Positions 46,470-56,399 of a stretch of 64,000 nt of DNA are shown one piece after another. Both the position numbers and the translations under genes were made by a program. Location of the stretch: NCBI GenBank assembly GCA_903925075.1, contig CAIYDQ010000342.1:48138-112137 (forward strand), in the 5' to 3' direction. The stretch comes from an uncultured Geobacter sp. Its GTDB lineage: Bacteria; Desulfobacterota; Desulfuromonadia; Geobacterales; Geobacteraceae. How positions within the stretch are numbered: position 1 is the stretch's first letter; every line of letters begins with the position of its first letter. Below the pieces are notes generated by a model. It did not search any database and was not told where the DNA came from. It worked only from the letters and a program-made list of their open reading frames with translations.

Positions 46470-46492
46470 AAAAGGGGGGAGCGGCTCCCCCC
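46470..46492 (-). terminator. Probable terminator downstream of the RCC1 gene
   Basis: A strong hairpin (GGGGGGAGC and its complement GCTCCCCCC, 46474-46492) is followed on the minus strand by TTTT (46470-46473). It lies about 40 bp after the stop of the RCC1-propeller gene and upstream of lysS. The T-run is short, so efficiency is uncertain. Confidence 0.5.
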
Positions 46493-46534
46493 CAAAATCC
46501 ATGAAAATCCGCATCATCGCTGAAGATGCGTCGG

Positions 46535-47857
46535 CTAAGGTCCCAGGACCTTGACCGGCTTCAATTTGTAGGCGACGGCAGTGGTGTCGACAGGGTTACC
46601 CAGTTGCCCGAAGCCGTTGTCCCCCCAGCCGTACCAGACGCCGCCGGACAGCGCCATGGAAGCGTTGCCGAAAGCGAAGATGTCGGTCACGCCGGCCATC
46701 ACCGCGCTGGTGGCGTCGAGCACCTGAGCGGGGACGAAGGTGTTGGCCAAGATGTTGCCTTGGAAGGGGAAGGTGTCGATTACGCTGTTATTGCCGAGTT
46801 GGGCGAATTCGTTGAAGCCCCACGCCAGCACCGTGTTGTTGCTTAGGAGCGCCAGCACGTGGCGAAGTCCCGCCGATATTTTGATGACGGTCGCATTGTT
46901 GGGGAGAAAACTGGCCGGGATGCGCACCTGAACTGCGGCGGCGCTGGAGACGTTCGCCGGGTCGGCCGGATTGAGGCCGAGCCGTCCCTGCCCGTTATAG
47001 CCCCAGGCCCAGACTTTCCCGTCGCCGGTGAGCGCATAAGCGGTGCTGCCTCCGGCCGCGATCTGCGTCACCCCGGTTAGCGGGCCTACGGGGGTAATGG
47101 AGCTGAAGTTGCGGAAACTCACCAGAGTGGGACTGACCGTAACCGCGGCCGCGTTGATTGCCGTCGGGTCCACGCCCGCCTGCCCGTAGAAGTTATTGCC
47201 CCAGCCGTACACCGTCCCGACCGGAGAGAGGGCGATAGAAAAGTCCCCGCCGGCTGCGACCTTGGTGGCGGGCAAAGCAACACCGTTCAGTTGGTCGATG
47301 ACCGGGACCGGCACGGCTCTGTCGGTGCGCGTGAGGTCTCCCAACTGGCCCAAGCCGTTGTAGCCCCAGCTCTGAACCTTCCCGTCCACCACCGCCAGGG
47401 AGTGGAGCCCGCCGGCCGCAATCTCGGTTACATGGCCGTGAAGCGGGAGCTTCAACGGCGAAGCCTGGTAGGCGGTCGTCCCGGTGATCGGAATGGCCGT
47501 ACTGCCGAGTTGACCATGGAGGTTGGCTCCCCAGACGTAAATGCTGCTGACGTTGGCGAAAGCGAAGGCCATCGTGTGGTCGGCCCCGAGGGCGAACCGA
47601 TTGACCTTGCCCGGCACCGAAATGGGCGCCATAACGGCCTGACTGGTCAGAGTCCCGTTGCCCAACTGCCCGAACCCGTTGTAGCCGGTGGTGTAGAGAG
47701 TGCTGTGGTTGCCGAAAAGCACGGCGGTGTGCGCATAGAAGATGCTTTCCACGGCGGGAATGACCCCCGTGTTGCCCGAATTGCCGCATCCGGACAGCAA
47801 AGCCACGGTGAAAAGCCCGGCGCAGAGTAACAGCCCGGCGCGCTTGTTCGATTTCAT
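46535..47857 (-). CDS. RCC1-repeat beta-propeller lipoprotein
   Basis: A 440-residue protein with a lipoprotein signal peptide (LLLCAGLFTVALLSGCGNSG; lipobox LSGC with Cys at about 24) and seven RCC1 repeats with the hallmark xWGxNxxGQLG (for example YVWGANLHGQLGS, QSWGYNGLGQLGD, WAWGYNGQGRLGL, YGWGDNGFGQLGN). Seven repeats fit a closed seven-bladed propeller. Likely an exported lipid-anchored protein with a binding role; no enzyme motif. It is transcribed away from ettA, with a promoter at 47894-47922. Confidence 0.85.
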   Translation of the reverse strand: MKSNKRAGLLLCAGLFTVALLSGCGNSGNTGVIPAVESIFYAHTAVLFGNHSTLYTTGYNGFGQLGNGTLTSQAVMAPISVPGKVNRFALGADHTMAFAFANVSSIYVWGANLHGQLGSTAIPITGTTAYQASPLKLPLHGHVTEIAAGGLHSLAVVDGKVQSWGYNGLGQLGDLTRTDRAVPVPVIDQLNGVALPATKVAAGGDFSIALSPVGTVYGWGNNFYGQAGVDPTAINAAAVTVSPTLVSFRNFSSITPVGPLTGVTQIAAGGSTAYALTGDGKVWAWGYNGQGRLGLNPADPANVSSAAAVQVRIPASFLPNNATVIKISAGLRHVLALLSNNTVLAWGFNEFAQLGNNSVIDTFPFQGNILANTFVPAQVLDATSAVMAGVTDIFAFGNASMALSGGVWYGWGDNGFGQLGNPVDTTAVAYKLKPVKVLGP

Positions 47858-47893
47858 GATAAGAGACCCCTCGCAAGTTTAATTGATCGGCGG

Positions 47894-47922
47894 ATTTAAC
47901 TATACATGGAGCAGAAAGTCAA
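47894..47922 (-). promoter_or_regulatory. Possible promoter of the RCC1-propeller gene
   Basis: On the minus strand TTGACT (47917-47922), a 17-bp spacer and TTAAAT (47894-47899) form a plausible sigma-70 promoter 37 bases before the ATG at 47857. It faces away from the ettA promoter region. Confidence 0.45.
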
Positions 47923-47946
47923 GGACCGACTCTTGACAATCGGCAG

Positions 47947-47976
47947 TTGACACGGTAGCCCGCTTGCATGTAAAAA
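47947..47976 (+). promoter_or_regulatory. Possible promoter of ettA
   Basis: TTGACA at 47947-47952 is followed 18 bp later by TAAAAA (47971-47976); another TTGACA lies at 47933-47938. The -10 is weak. The leader to the ATG at 48018 contains CGGAGGC about ten bases before the start. Confidence 0.4.
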
Positions 47977-48017
47977 TGCTCCTATTAAACGAAATCCAAC
48001 CGGAGGCAACGACAGGC

Positions 48018-49703
<1,686 letters not shown>

Positions 49704-49731
49704 CAAGGCGAAAGCGGCAGTACGTAGATAT

Positions 49732-49770
49732 AAAGAGGGGGCGCCTGATTATTGCAGGCGCCCCCTCTTT
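49732..49770. terminator. Strong bidirectional terminator after ettA
   Basis: A perfect 16-bp stem (AAAGAGGGGGCGCCTG and its complement) encloses a 7-base loop ATTATTG. A run of Ts follows on the plus strand and A-rich sequence precedes it, so it can stop both ettA and the bioC unit. Confidence 0.9.
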
Positions 49771-49810
49771 ACTCAGCTTAAAGCTTCGCCCTCCGTGCCA
49801 TGCGCTTGCC

Positions 49811-49839
49811 GTAGGGGCGAACCTTGTGTTCGCCCCTAC
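49811..49839. repeat. Single 29-base REP-like palindrome
   Basis: GTAGGGGCGAAC, a 5-base loop CTTGT, then GTTCGCCCCTAC: a perfect 12-bp stem. The sequence matches the right half of the paired element at 37010-37076. It lies between the ettA terminator and bioC. Confidence 0.85.
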
Positions 49840-49883
49840 CAAACCAAGTCGCCCCCGTCCGAAACTTCAAGCTGGACGGGGAG

Positions 49884-50702
49884 CTAGGCGGCAGCGGTAG
49901 AACTCCCTTTACTGCCGAAGCCGTAGATCACCTCGTAGCTGGCGGGGATAGAGCCCACGTTGCCGTACCTCTTCCGGTAAAGCTCCATCATCTCCAGCAT
50001 CACCCGTCTTTCCGACAGCCCCTTCGCGGTGGGCGACGCAGCGCTCCCCGCGCCGATCCGCTTCAGCGAGCGCAGCAGTGCCGGGACGTCCGGATGGCGC
50101 TCCACCTCGATCTCCGAAGTTGCCTCCGCTCCTGCAAAACCGCAGCGCCGCAAGGCCGACAGCACCTCGTCCCGCGAGAAAAACCCGTGACTTCGGTCCG
50201 GCGCGCCGCTTAGCGCCGCCTGGTAGGAGTCGCGCAGCTCGAACAGCGTCTTCTCGCCGAAAAGCGCGAACCGAAACACTCCCCCCGGCGCCAGCACCCG
50301 CTTCACTTCCGAAAAACAGCGATCGAGCGAGCCTAGCCATTGGAACGTGGAGCTGGAGACCGCCAGATCGAACGAGCCGGCGGCGAAGGGAAGCCGTTCG
50401 GCATCGGCGTTCACCAGTTGCGCCGGTTGCGCGGCGACTCTTAAAGAAGCGGCGCGGCACATGCCAAGAGCCAGATCGGCGCCGACGGCGAGCGCCGCGG
50501 GATGCCGGTCCCGCAGGCGCGCCAGCAACGCGCCGGTCCCGGTTCCGATGTCCAAGACACGCCGCGGCTCCGGCTCTTCGTCCCGCAACCGCCCGATCAG
50601 CTTCTCGACCACCCTGCGCTGCACCACGGCGAAGTCGTCATAGTAGCCCGCTTGCCGATGAAACGAATCGCGCACCTTCTCTCTATCTATGCTTGCAGCC
50701 AT
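49884..50702 (-). CDS. bioC: Malonyl-ACP O-methyltransferase BioC
   Basis: A 272-residue SAM methyltransferase: VRDSFHRQAGYYDDFAVVQR (a typical BioC N-terminus), RVLDIGTGTGALLARLRDRH (SAM motif), and FDLAVSSSTFQWLGSLDRCF. It blocks the malonyl-ACP carboxyl by methylation so that the pimeloyl chain can be built by fatty acid synthesis. The adjacent bioH and bioF on the same strand complete the BioC-BioH route. bioA, bioB and bioD are not in the window. Confidence 0.92.
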   Translation of the reverse strand: MAASIDREKVRDSFHRQAGYYDDFAVVQRRVVEKLIGRLRDEEPEPRRVLDIGTGTGALLARLRDRHPAALAVGADLALGMCRAASLRVAAQPAQLVNADAERLPFAAGSFDLAVSSSTFQWLGSLDRCFSEVKRVLAPGGVFRFALFGEKTLFELRDSYQAALSGAPDRSHGFFSRDEVLSALRRCGFAGAEATSEIEVERHPDVPALLRSLKRIGAGSAASPTAKGLSERRVMLEMMELYRKRYGNVGSIPASYEVIYGFGSKGSSTAAA

Positions 50703-50723
50703 GAACGACCATCCCCCTCCGCG

Positions 50724-51530
50724 TTACAGCCCGGCCAGAAAGCTCAACACCAACTCGTTGAACTGCTGCGGGCGCGTCATGAAAGGCGCGTGGCCGCACC
50801 CCTCCATGAGCGCGAGGGTTGCCATCGGCAGCCGCTTAGCCATGTAGACCGAGGCGGCAGCCGGGCAAATGGTGTCGAGATCGCCGTGAATCAGCAGCAC
50901 CGGCCGATCGATCGAGGTAAGTTGCTCGCGCAGATCCGCCGCGGACAGGATCTGCAGGGACTGCCGCGCCGCGTCCGGGTCGGGGGATCGCCCGCCCATG
51001 ACGATCTCGTGCACGATCCGTTGGTACTGCGCCGCGTCCATCTCGCCCTCGGCGAACATCCCTTTGAAAAATTCGCCCATGGTCTTTTGATAGTCGCGCC
51101 GCAGACGCACCTCAAGCCCCTTCACCTCGACGGGCGGCTTGCCGTGCGGATAATCGTCGGCCGCGGTGAACCTGGGGGTCCCCCCGACCAGCACCAGACC
51201 GGCAAGCCGGGATCTCAACGAGGAAAAGGCCTGCAGCGCCACCTGCACGCCCATGGACCAGCAGATCAACACCGCGCCGTCGAGAGACATCTGCTCGCAA
51301 AAGGCCGTCAGGTCGGCGGCGAAATCCTGCACCGCGTACCCCTTGGCCGGGGAGGATTGCCCATGGCCGCGCTGGTCGAGGAAGACGAGCCGGCTATCGT
51401 CGCCCAGCGGCTGCTGAAAACGCCAGACGCGGGCCGACATCGCCCAGCCGTGCACGAAAACCAGCGGCCGACCGCTCCCCTGCTCCTGGTAATGCAGGCT
51501 CACCCCGCCGGGAGTCTCGATAAATGACAT
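50724..51530 (-). CDS. bioH: Pimeloyl-ACP methyl ester carboxylesterase (BioH-like)
   Basis: A 268-residue alpha/beta hydrolase. Nucleophile motif CWSMG (Ser at about residue 92; classic BioH has GWSLGG), VFVHGWAMSARVWRF near 25, an acid in LLIHGDLDTICPAA (about 217) and the catalytic His in GCGHAPFMTRP. Between bioC and bioF it is very probably the enzyme that removes the methyl group from pimeloyl-ACP methyl ester. The family is very broad, so the call rests on the operon as much as on the motif. Confidence 0.85.
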   Translation of the reverse strand: MSFIETPGGVSLHYQEQGSGRPLVFVHGWAMSARVWRFQQPLGDDSRLVFLDQRGHGQSSPAKGYAVQDFAADLTAFCEQMSLDGAVLICWSMGVQVALQAFSSLRSRLAGLVLVGGTPRFTAADDYPHGKPPVEVKGLEVRLRRDYQKTMGEFFKGMFAEGEMDAAQYQRIVHEIVMGGRSPDPDAARQSLQILSAADLREQLTSIDRPVLLIHGDLDTICPAAASVYMAKRLPMATLALMEGCGHAPFMTRPQQFNELVLSFLAGL

Positions 51531-51548
51531 GCCAACTCCCTCCTTCTT

Positions 51549-52718
51549 TCAGATGACGCCGAGCCTGGTGCCGACCGAGCGCATGCTCCCGGCTGCGGCT
51601 TCCAGCTCCTCGGTCGTGTGGGTCGCCATGATCGTGCAGCGCAGGCGGCAACTGCCGGCAGGCACGGTCGGCGGCCTGATCCCCTGCACGAACAGCCCCT
51701 GCTCCAGCAACTGACGGCTGAACTCCATGGTGGCCTCGGCCGGGCCGACGAAGACCGGAACGATCTGGGTCTCGCTCCCCATCAGGTCGAACCCGTAAGC
51801 CGTCAGCCTCTGCTTGAAAAGCGCCGCGTTCGCGGCCAGTTGCGCCCTCAACTGCGCGCCTTCGGGCGAATCGACCAGATCGACGGCGGCCAGGGACGCG
51901 GCCAGCACCGCGGGGGGAAGCGAGGTCGAGAAGATGAAGCTGCGCGCCTTGTTGACCAGGTAATCGCAGATGGTACCTGAGGCGGCGGCATAGGCGCCGA
52001 AGCTCCCCAGTCCCTTGCCGAGAGTCCCCATGTGGATGTCGATGCCGTCCATCGCGCCGCACAACTCCCCGCTGCCGCGCCCCGACGCGCCCAGCACGCC
52101 GGTGCCGTGGGCGTCGTCGACCATGAGCAGCGCTTGGTAGCGCCTGGCAAGCTGGACCAGCGTCTGCAAAGGGGCTATGTCGCCGTCCATGCTGAAAACG
52201 CCGTCGGTCACGATCAGGCGCCTCCCCTTGCCTCCTTTTTCCTGCAGCATGCGCTCCAGTTCCGGCATGTCGCCGTGCTGGTAGCGATGCAAGCCGGCCC
52301 GGGAGAGTCGAGCGCCGTCGATGATGCTGGCGTGGTTCAGCCGATCCGAAAAGATGGCGTCCCCCCGACCCACCAGGGCGGAGATGATCCCGGTGTTGGC
52401 GGCGTATCCCGAGTTGAAGAGCAGCGCCCTTTCCGTCCCCTTGAAGGCGGCGATGCGCCTCTCCAGCCTTTCGTGCAGTTCCATGGTCCCCGAAACCAGC
52501 CGCGACGCGCCCGACCCCACCCCCAGTTCGACCCCTGCCACGGCCGCGCGCTTGAGCGCCGGATGGTCGGCCAACCCCAGATAGTTGTTGGAGCAAAGCA
52601 GCAACACGCGCTTGCCGTCCAGTTCCACGCTGCTTCCCTGCGCCCCGCCAATCACCCTCATGCTGCGGTACAACCCCTCCGCACGCAGGGCTTGAAGCTC
52701 GTCGGCAAATGTCTGCAC
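51549..52718 (-). CDS. bioF: 8-amino-7-oxononanoate synthase
   Basis: A 389-residue PLP enzyme of the alpha-oxoamine synthase family: [40 protein letters not shown] (PLP-site region), and [19 protein letters not shown] with the PLP lysine (LGK). It condenses pimeloyl-ACP and alanine in biotin synthesis. The start at 52718 precedes the family segment [15 protein letters not shown]. BioF is upstream of bioH by 18 bp, forming the bioF-bioH-bioC unit. Confidence 0.93.
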   Translation of the reverse strand: MQTFADELQALRAEGLYRSMRVIGGAQGSSVELDGKRVLLLCSNNYLGLADHPALKRAAVAGVELGVGSGASRLVSGTMELHERLERRIAAFKGTERALLFNSGYAANTGIISALVGRGDAIFSDRLNHASIIDGARLSRAGLHRYQHGDMPELERMLQEKGGKGRRLIVTDGVFSMDGDIAPLQTLVQLARRYQALLMVDDAHGTGVLGASGRGSGELCGAMDGIDIHMGTLGKGLGSFGAYAAASGTICDYLVNKARSFIFSTSLPPAVLAASLAAVDLVDSPEGAQLRAQLAANAALFKQRLTAYGFDLMGSETQIVPVFVGPAEATMEFSRQLLEQGLFVQGIRPPTVPAGSCRLRCTIMATHTTEELEAAAGSMRSVGTRLGVI

Positions 52719-52826
52719 CGGCTCTCCCTCCCAAACTGGATTCCGGGCACGGCCCGCCGCGCCCCTAGGTTGTTTAACACAGGAGACCCCAATTCGTCAA
52801 CCGGCGAGACGCAGCAAGGTTGACAA

Positions 52827-53963
52827 TCAGCTTGTCGCGGGGAGGAGATCGATCACCGTCACTTCGGGAGGGGCGAGGACACGCAGAGGTGGCCCCCAGG
52901 TGCCGCTGCCGCGGCTCACATAGAGAAAGGATCCGGCGCCGAGCGGGGAGAGGCCCATTTTCACGGGATAGGCGAGATGGGTGATCAGGTTGAAGGGAAA
53001 TATCTGCCCCTTATGGACGTGGCCGGAGAGCTGCAGATCGAAGAGACCCAGCGCATCCGGTTCCACTTTCGGGCGATGCTTCAAGAAAACGGTGTAGCGC
53101 TCGGGCGGCAACGGCGCCAGCAGAGCCCGGTCGCCGGCGCCTGCGCCGCGCCCCCTGTGGGCCGCCGGATCGTCGACGCCCGCCAGGGTGAGAAAGCCGG
53201 AAACCGGCAAGGCTTCCTCCCGCAACAGCCGGAATCCGCAACTGGCGCAGAAGGCGGCTGAAGCCGCGACCCCGGCGAAGACCTCGTGGTTGCCGAGCAC
53301 GGCGAATTTCCCCAGAGGCGGCTTGAGGGCGGCGAACCCGGCCTCCAGGCCCCTCAAGCCGTCCATCTGACCGTCCACCAGATCGCCGGTGCTGACCAGC
53401 AGGTCCGGCTGCAAGGCCGACACCAGGCCGAGGATCCTCTGCAGTCGCGGCTTGCCGACCATGAGGCCCAGGTGAACGTCGGAGATCTGTACGATCCGCA
53501 CCCTGCCGGCCGAGCTCGGAATCTTGCCGCTTTGCAGGGATATCCGGCTCACCTTGATGCTGCGCGCCTCGAACAGGCCGTACAGCGAAGCCGCCAGCGC
53601 AATGCCGATCGCGCTCAAAAGCAGCCGCTCCTCGCCAAGCTGCAGATCGCGCCGCGACAGCCAGCCGAGCAGGTGCGACGCGCCGCGCACCAGGTCGAGA
53701 GCGACGGTCGCGCTCAGGAAAAGGAAAAAGAAGCCCATCCATAGATAGCCGAGATAGGCCACCGACTTCGCGGGAAACTCGTAACCGTAGCGCTCCAGCA
53801 CCCTGACCAGTATCGGAGCGAGCACCATGAACGCGCTGAGCAGCACCAACAAGCCGGGATAGGGCGCGCCGAGCCGAAACCCGTTCACCAGACGCGCCAG
53901 CAAGTAGGCATGGGCGCCGCCGTAAATGGCCAGATAGCTGAGGATAAACAGGGACATCCTCAC
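52827..53963 (-). CDS. Membrane-bound calcineurin-like metallophosphoesterase
   Basis: A 378-residue protein: the N-terminal 140 residues are four or so membrane segments (FILSYLAIYGGAHAYLLARL, PGLLVLLSAFMVLAPILVRV, LWMGFFFLFLSATVALDLVR) and the rest is a metallophosphoesterase domain with VQISDVHLGL (DxH), STGDLVDGQ (GDxxD), VLGNHEVF (GNHE), FLKHRPKV, and LSGHVHKGQ (GHxH). The YkuE/YaeI/LpxG superfamily contains such membrane-anchored enzymes. Since neither LpxH nor LpxI is seen nearby, a lipid A (UDP-DAGn) hydrolase role is possible but unproven. Confidence 0.85.
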   Translation of the reverse strand: MRMSLFILSYLAIYGGAHAYLLARLVNGFRLGAPYPGLLVLLSAFMVLAPILVRVLERYGYEFPAKSVAYLGYLWMGFFFLFLSATVALDLVRGASHLLGWLSRRDLQLGEERLLLSAIGIALAASLYGLFEARSIKVSRISLQSGKIPSSAGRVRIVQISDVHLGLMVGKPRLQRILGLVSALQPDLLVSTGDLVDGQMDGLRGLEAGFAALKPPLGKFAVLGNHEVFAGVAASAAFCASCGFRLLREEALPVSGFLTLAGVDDPAAHRGRGAGAGDRALLAPLPPERYTVFLKHRPKVEPDALGLFDLQLSGHVHKGQIFPFNLITHLAYPVKMGLSPLGAGSFLYVSRGSGTWGPPLRVLAPPEVTVIDLLPATS

Positions 53964-54024
53964 CCCCTTAAAAAATTTTGGTTACTCTATCACAGGGGCC
54001 GATTGCAGGCGAGAGAAAGGACGC

Positions 54025-54046
54025 TATACTCTTAAAAATTTTTAAG
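54025..54046 (+). promoter_or_regulatory. TATACT and perfect palindrome upstream of the Fe-S gene
   Basis: TATACT (54025-54030) is directly followed by the perfect palindrome CTTAAAAATTTTTAAG (54031-54046), just where transcription would begin. This is the layout of a repressor operator covering the start site. No -35 is clear. The 219-bp spacer (53964-54182) has nothing else recognisable apart from this signal. Confidence 0.5.
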
Positions 54047-54182
54047 ACTCGGCATGAGAAGGACAGCTAACACACTATGCCAGAAGGGAAATCTCTCAAA
54101 CTCACCTGCTTACTCAATCAAATCCTTTGCTAATGGATGTAGAGTCGGACCACTCTCACAGGGCACTTTCGGAGAGCATGCT

Positions 54183-55490
54183 ATGCCGCAATTTTTAGCC
54201 GAAAATGGATACAGCTCACTGACACAGAGGCTGAACAGGTTTCCGCAAGGTGCGCCTCCTTCCGAACTGCTGACCAAAATACTTGCGCTGCTTTTCACAG
54301 AGCAAGAGGCGGCATTGGTCGGCCAACTTCCCATGCGCCCCTTTTCGCCGGCCATGGCGGCACAGTTGTGGGGGGTGCGGGAAGTCGACGCCTATCGTAT
54401 CCTGGCGGGACTGGCGGAACGCGCACTGTTGCTCGATGCGGAGCACAACGGCGAGATGACCTACGTCCTCCCTCCGCCGATGTCGGGATTTTTCGAATTC
54501 TCCATGATGCGGGTGCGAGGCGACATTGACCAAGTCGCCCTGAGCGAACTCTTCTACCAATACCTGAACATGGAAGAGGAATTCATCGGTTCGCTGTTTT
54601 TGGAAGGGAAGACCCGGTTGGGGCGAATCATGGTAGACGAAGAGAGCATTCCGTCGGCAAACGTCAGCCGGGTGCTTGACTACGAGCGCGCCAGCGAGGT
54701 GATCAAAAAGTCGTCCAGCATAGCGATCGGCAGCTGCTACTGCCGCCAGAAAATGCATCATCTCGGCCGGGCATGCTCGGCCGCCAAAGAGATCCGCATG
54801 ATCTTCGACGGCGTCGCCGACCCGTTGATCCGGCACGGCCACGCGCGCAAGGTGGACAAGGCGGAGTGCCTCGACCTCTTGCAGCAGGCCAAGGCTCAAA
54901 ACCTGGTGCAGTTCGCGGAAAACGTGCAGGGCGGAGTCAGCTTTATCTGCAACTGTTGCAGTTGCTGCTGCGAGCCGCTGGTTGCCGCGCGCAAATTTTG
55001 CAGCCTGCAACCGGTGCAGACCACCAATTACGTCTCCGAACCAAAACCCGAGCTTTGCGGCGGCTGCGGCCGATGCATCGACGTCTGTCCGGTGGAGGCG
55101 GTAAGCCTGGTGTCGGCCAACGATCCGCAGCATCCCTGGATGAGGAAGTGCGTACACGACGCGACGCGCTGCCTGGGATGCGGCCTGTGCGTCCGGGTCT
55201 GCAACAGCGGAGCCGTTTCGCTGGTGCCGAGGACGGAGCGGGTGATAACTCCCGCTGACAGCGCGCACCGGATCGTGTTGATGGCGATAGAAAGGGGGAA
55301 ATTGCAGCACCTCATCTGGGACAACCAAGCGCTGCTTAGCCACCGGGCACTCTCCGCCATCTTCGGCGCCATACTGAAGCTGCCGCCGGTGAAGCAGGCC
55401 CTGGCGGAAAGCCAATTGGGGTCGCGCTATCTCCATGCCATCATCCAAAGACGCTCCGACCGCTCGCACCGGCCGGAGGCCAGGTACTGA
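54183..55490 (+). CDS. Iron-sulfur protein with two C-terminal 4Fe-4S motifs
   Basis: A 435-residue soluble protein. N-terminal half: a winged-helix-like region (PMRPFSPAMAAQLWGVREVD, near residue 45) common in 4Fe-4S oxidoreductases. Middle: Cys clusters IGSCYCRQKMHHLGRACSAA and FICNCCSCCCEPLVAARKFC. C-terminal half: two ferredoxin motifs, CGGCGRCIDVCPVEAV and CLGCGLCVRVCNSGAV. The start at 54183 has a GGAG Shine-Dalgarno; a longer in-frame start is less likely. It is probably a redox or electron-transfer protein. No partner lies next to it. Confidence 0.75.
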   Translation: MPQFLAENGYSSLTQRLNRFPQGAPPSELLTKILALLFTEQEAALVGQLPMRPFSPAMAAQLWGVREVDAYRILAGLAERALLLDAEHNGEMTYVLPPPMSGFFEFSMMRVRGDIDQVALSELFYQYLNMEEEFIGSLFLEGKTRLGRIMVDEESIPSANVSRVLDYERASEVIKKSSSIAIGSCYCRQKMHHLGRACSAAKEIRMIFDGVADPLIRHGHARKVDKAECLDLLQQAKAQNLVQFAENVQGGVSFICNCCSCCCEPLVAARKFCSLQPVQTTNYVSEPKPELCGGCGRCIDVCPVEAVSLVSANDPQHPWMRKCVHDATRCLGCGLCVRVCNSGAVSLVPRTERVITPADSAHRIVLMAIERGKLQHLIWDNQALLSHRALSAIFGAILKLPPVKQALAESQLGSRYLHAIIQRRSDRSHRPEARY

Positions 55491-55600
55491 AACGACGACT
55501 GTCGTATTGCACGGGCGCCCTCCTTTCGGGGACCCTGCCGTGACCCGACTCGAAGCTTCCAGCCTCCCCTTCCTCAACCCCGCCGTTTTTTTATTCAACT

Positions 55601-55638
55601 CCCCCTCCCCTTGCGGGAGGGGGCAGGGGGGGTAGGGG
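55601..55638. repeat. C/G-rich hairpin similar to the one at 9238
   Basis: CCCCCTCCC, loop CTTGC, GGGAGGGGG (55601-55623), then CAGGGGGGGTAGGGG. It can form a hairpin or G-quadruplex. It lies in the 467-bp spacer after the Fe-S gene and might act as a terminator of unusual type. Confidence 0.6.
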
Positions 55639-55709
55639 AAGGTGCAACCTCAGCAAATATGGCCAAGTCCCCCGCCCCCCTGCGGTAAAGGGAGGCTGGA
55701 GTACGTCGC

Positions 55710-55800
55710 GTAGGTTGCGTTGAACGGGTTCACCGTGAAACGCAACGTAACCATGTCGCCGTCATCGCAACGTCGCGTTTCGTGCCTCAACGCGACCTAC
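55710..55800. repeat. 91-bp repeat with terminal inverted repeats
   Basis: The left end GTAGGTTGCGTTGA (55710) and the right end TCAACGCGACCTAC (55787-55800) are near-complementary over 14 bases, and the interior also contains GAAACGCAACG and CGCAACGTCGCG, so the whole can fold. Similar GTAGGT-ended elements are a known widespread intergenic repeat type. The remaining bases to 55957 show only a weak -10 TATGAT (55915-55920) before the antitoxin gene. Confidence 0.75.
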
Positions 55801-55957
55801 AGACTGCGGGTCCCGCAAGGAAAGGGGGCCGTCCTCCCCCTCCCTTCCCCACGATTGATCTAATGCACCGAAATGACATCTTTATGCTACGTGGATCAAA
55901 GTGCTATGATGTCTCGGATCAAATTCATCTGTCGTACTGCGAAAAGGAAGAGACAGC

Positions 55958-56200
55958 ATGCGGGCTAAAGCGCAGAAATGGGGTACCAGCTTGGCCGGGT
56001 GTATACCGAAAAAGATGGCAGAGGAATGCAGCATCGAGGCCGAATCAGCAGTGGAATTAACTCGCGAAGAAAGCTCCCTCGTTATCAAGCCCGTCCCAAA
56101 GAAACCCTTTTCCCTGGATGCCCTGCTTGCCAAAGTAACTGAAGAGAACCTGCATACCGAGGTAGCAACCGGCGAGCCTGCCGGCAAGGAAATCTGGTAA
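55958..56200 (+). CDS. MazE-like AbrB-fold antitoxin, apparently orphan
   Basis: An 80-residue protein: MRAKAQKWGTSLAGCIPKKM matches the AbrB/MazE swapped-hairpin start (usually KWGNSLALRIPK), and LDALLAKVTEENLHTEVATG matches the typical toxin-binding tail. In related loci a mazF toxin follows within a few bases. Here the sequence after the stop at 56200 has only a ten-codon open frame (from GTG at 56206), with no MazF motif. The antitoxin thus appears to lack its partner. The substitutions in the core (T for N and GC for LR) suggest decay. Confidence 0.75.
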   Translation: MRAKAQKWGTSLAGCIPKKMAEECSIEAESAVELTREESSLVIKPVPKKPFSLDALLAKVTEENLHTEVATGEPAGKEIW

Positions 56201-56210
56201 AAAGTGCCGG

Positions 56211-56399
56211 TTACCTTCCTGACATGGGTTCAATAACGCGTTCGCCCCGCGTAAGCAGTTCCGCAAGCAGCGTCTCCGAGTGCCGGATCGCCCGTTGATA
56301 GCATTTCAAAAACCAGCCCAGCCAGCCGCCGATATCCAGGTTCCTTTTTTGGCTCTTTTCCAGGACTGCGTTATAGGACAGTTCGTCCAACAGGATCAC
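56211..56399 (-). pseudogene. Fragment of a Fic-family protein
   Basis: The 62-residue frame reads YNAVLEKSQKRNLDIGGWLG then WFLKCYQRAIRHSETLLAEL, which matches the part of Fic proteins after the catalytic motif (consensus near LDITPWLEWFLGCLGRAI). The catalytic HPFxxGNG motif is absent, and the tail (TRGERVIEPMSGR) is unrelated. The GTG at 56399 overlaps the kdpE stop (GTGA). It appears to be a relic of a Fic protein gene, perhaps part of the same lost toxin-antitoxin locus. Confidence 0.6.

Noticed and set aside
56201..56260. A truncated mazF gene directly after the antitoxin
   Set aside because: The only short frame (VPVTFLTWVQ) does not show MazF motifs.
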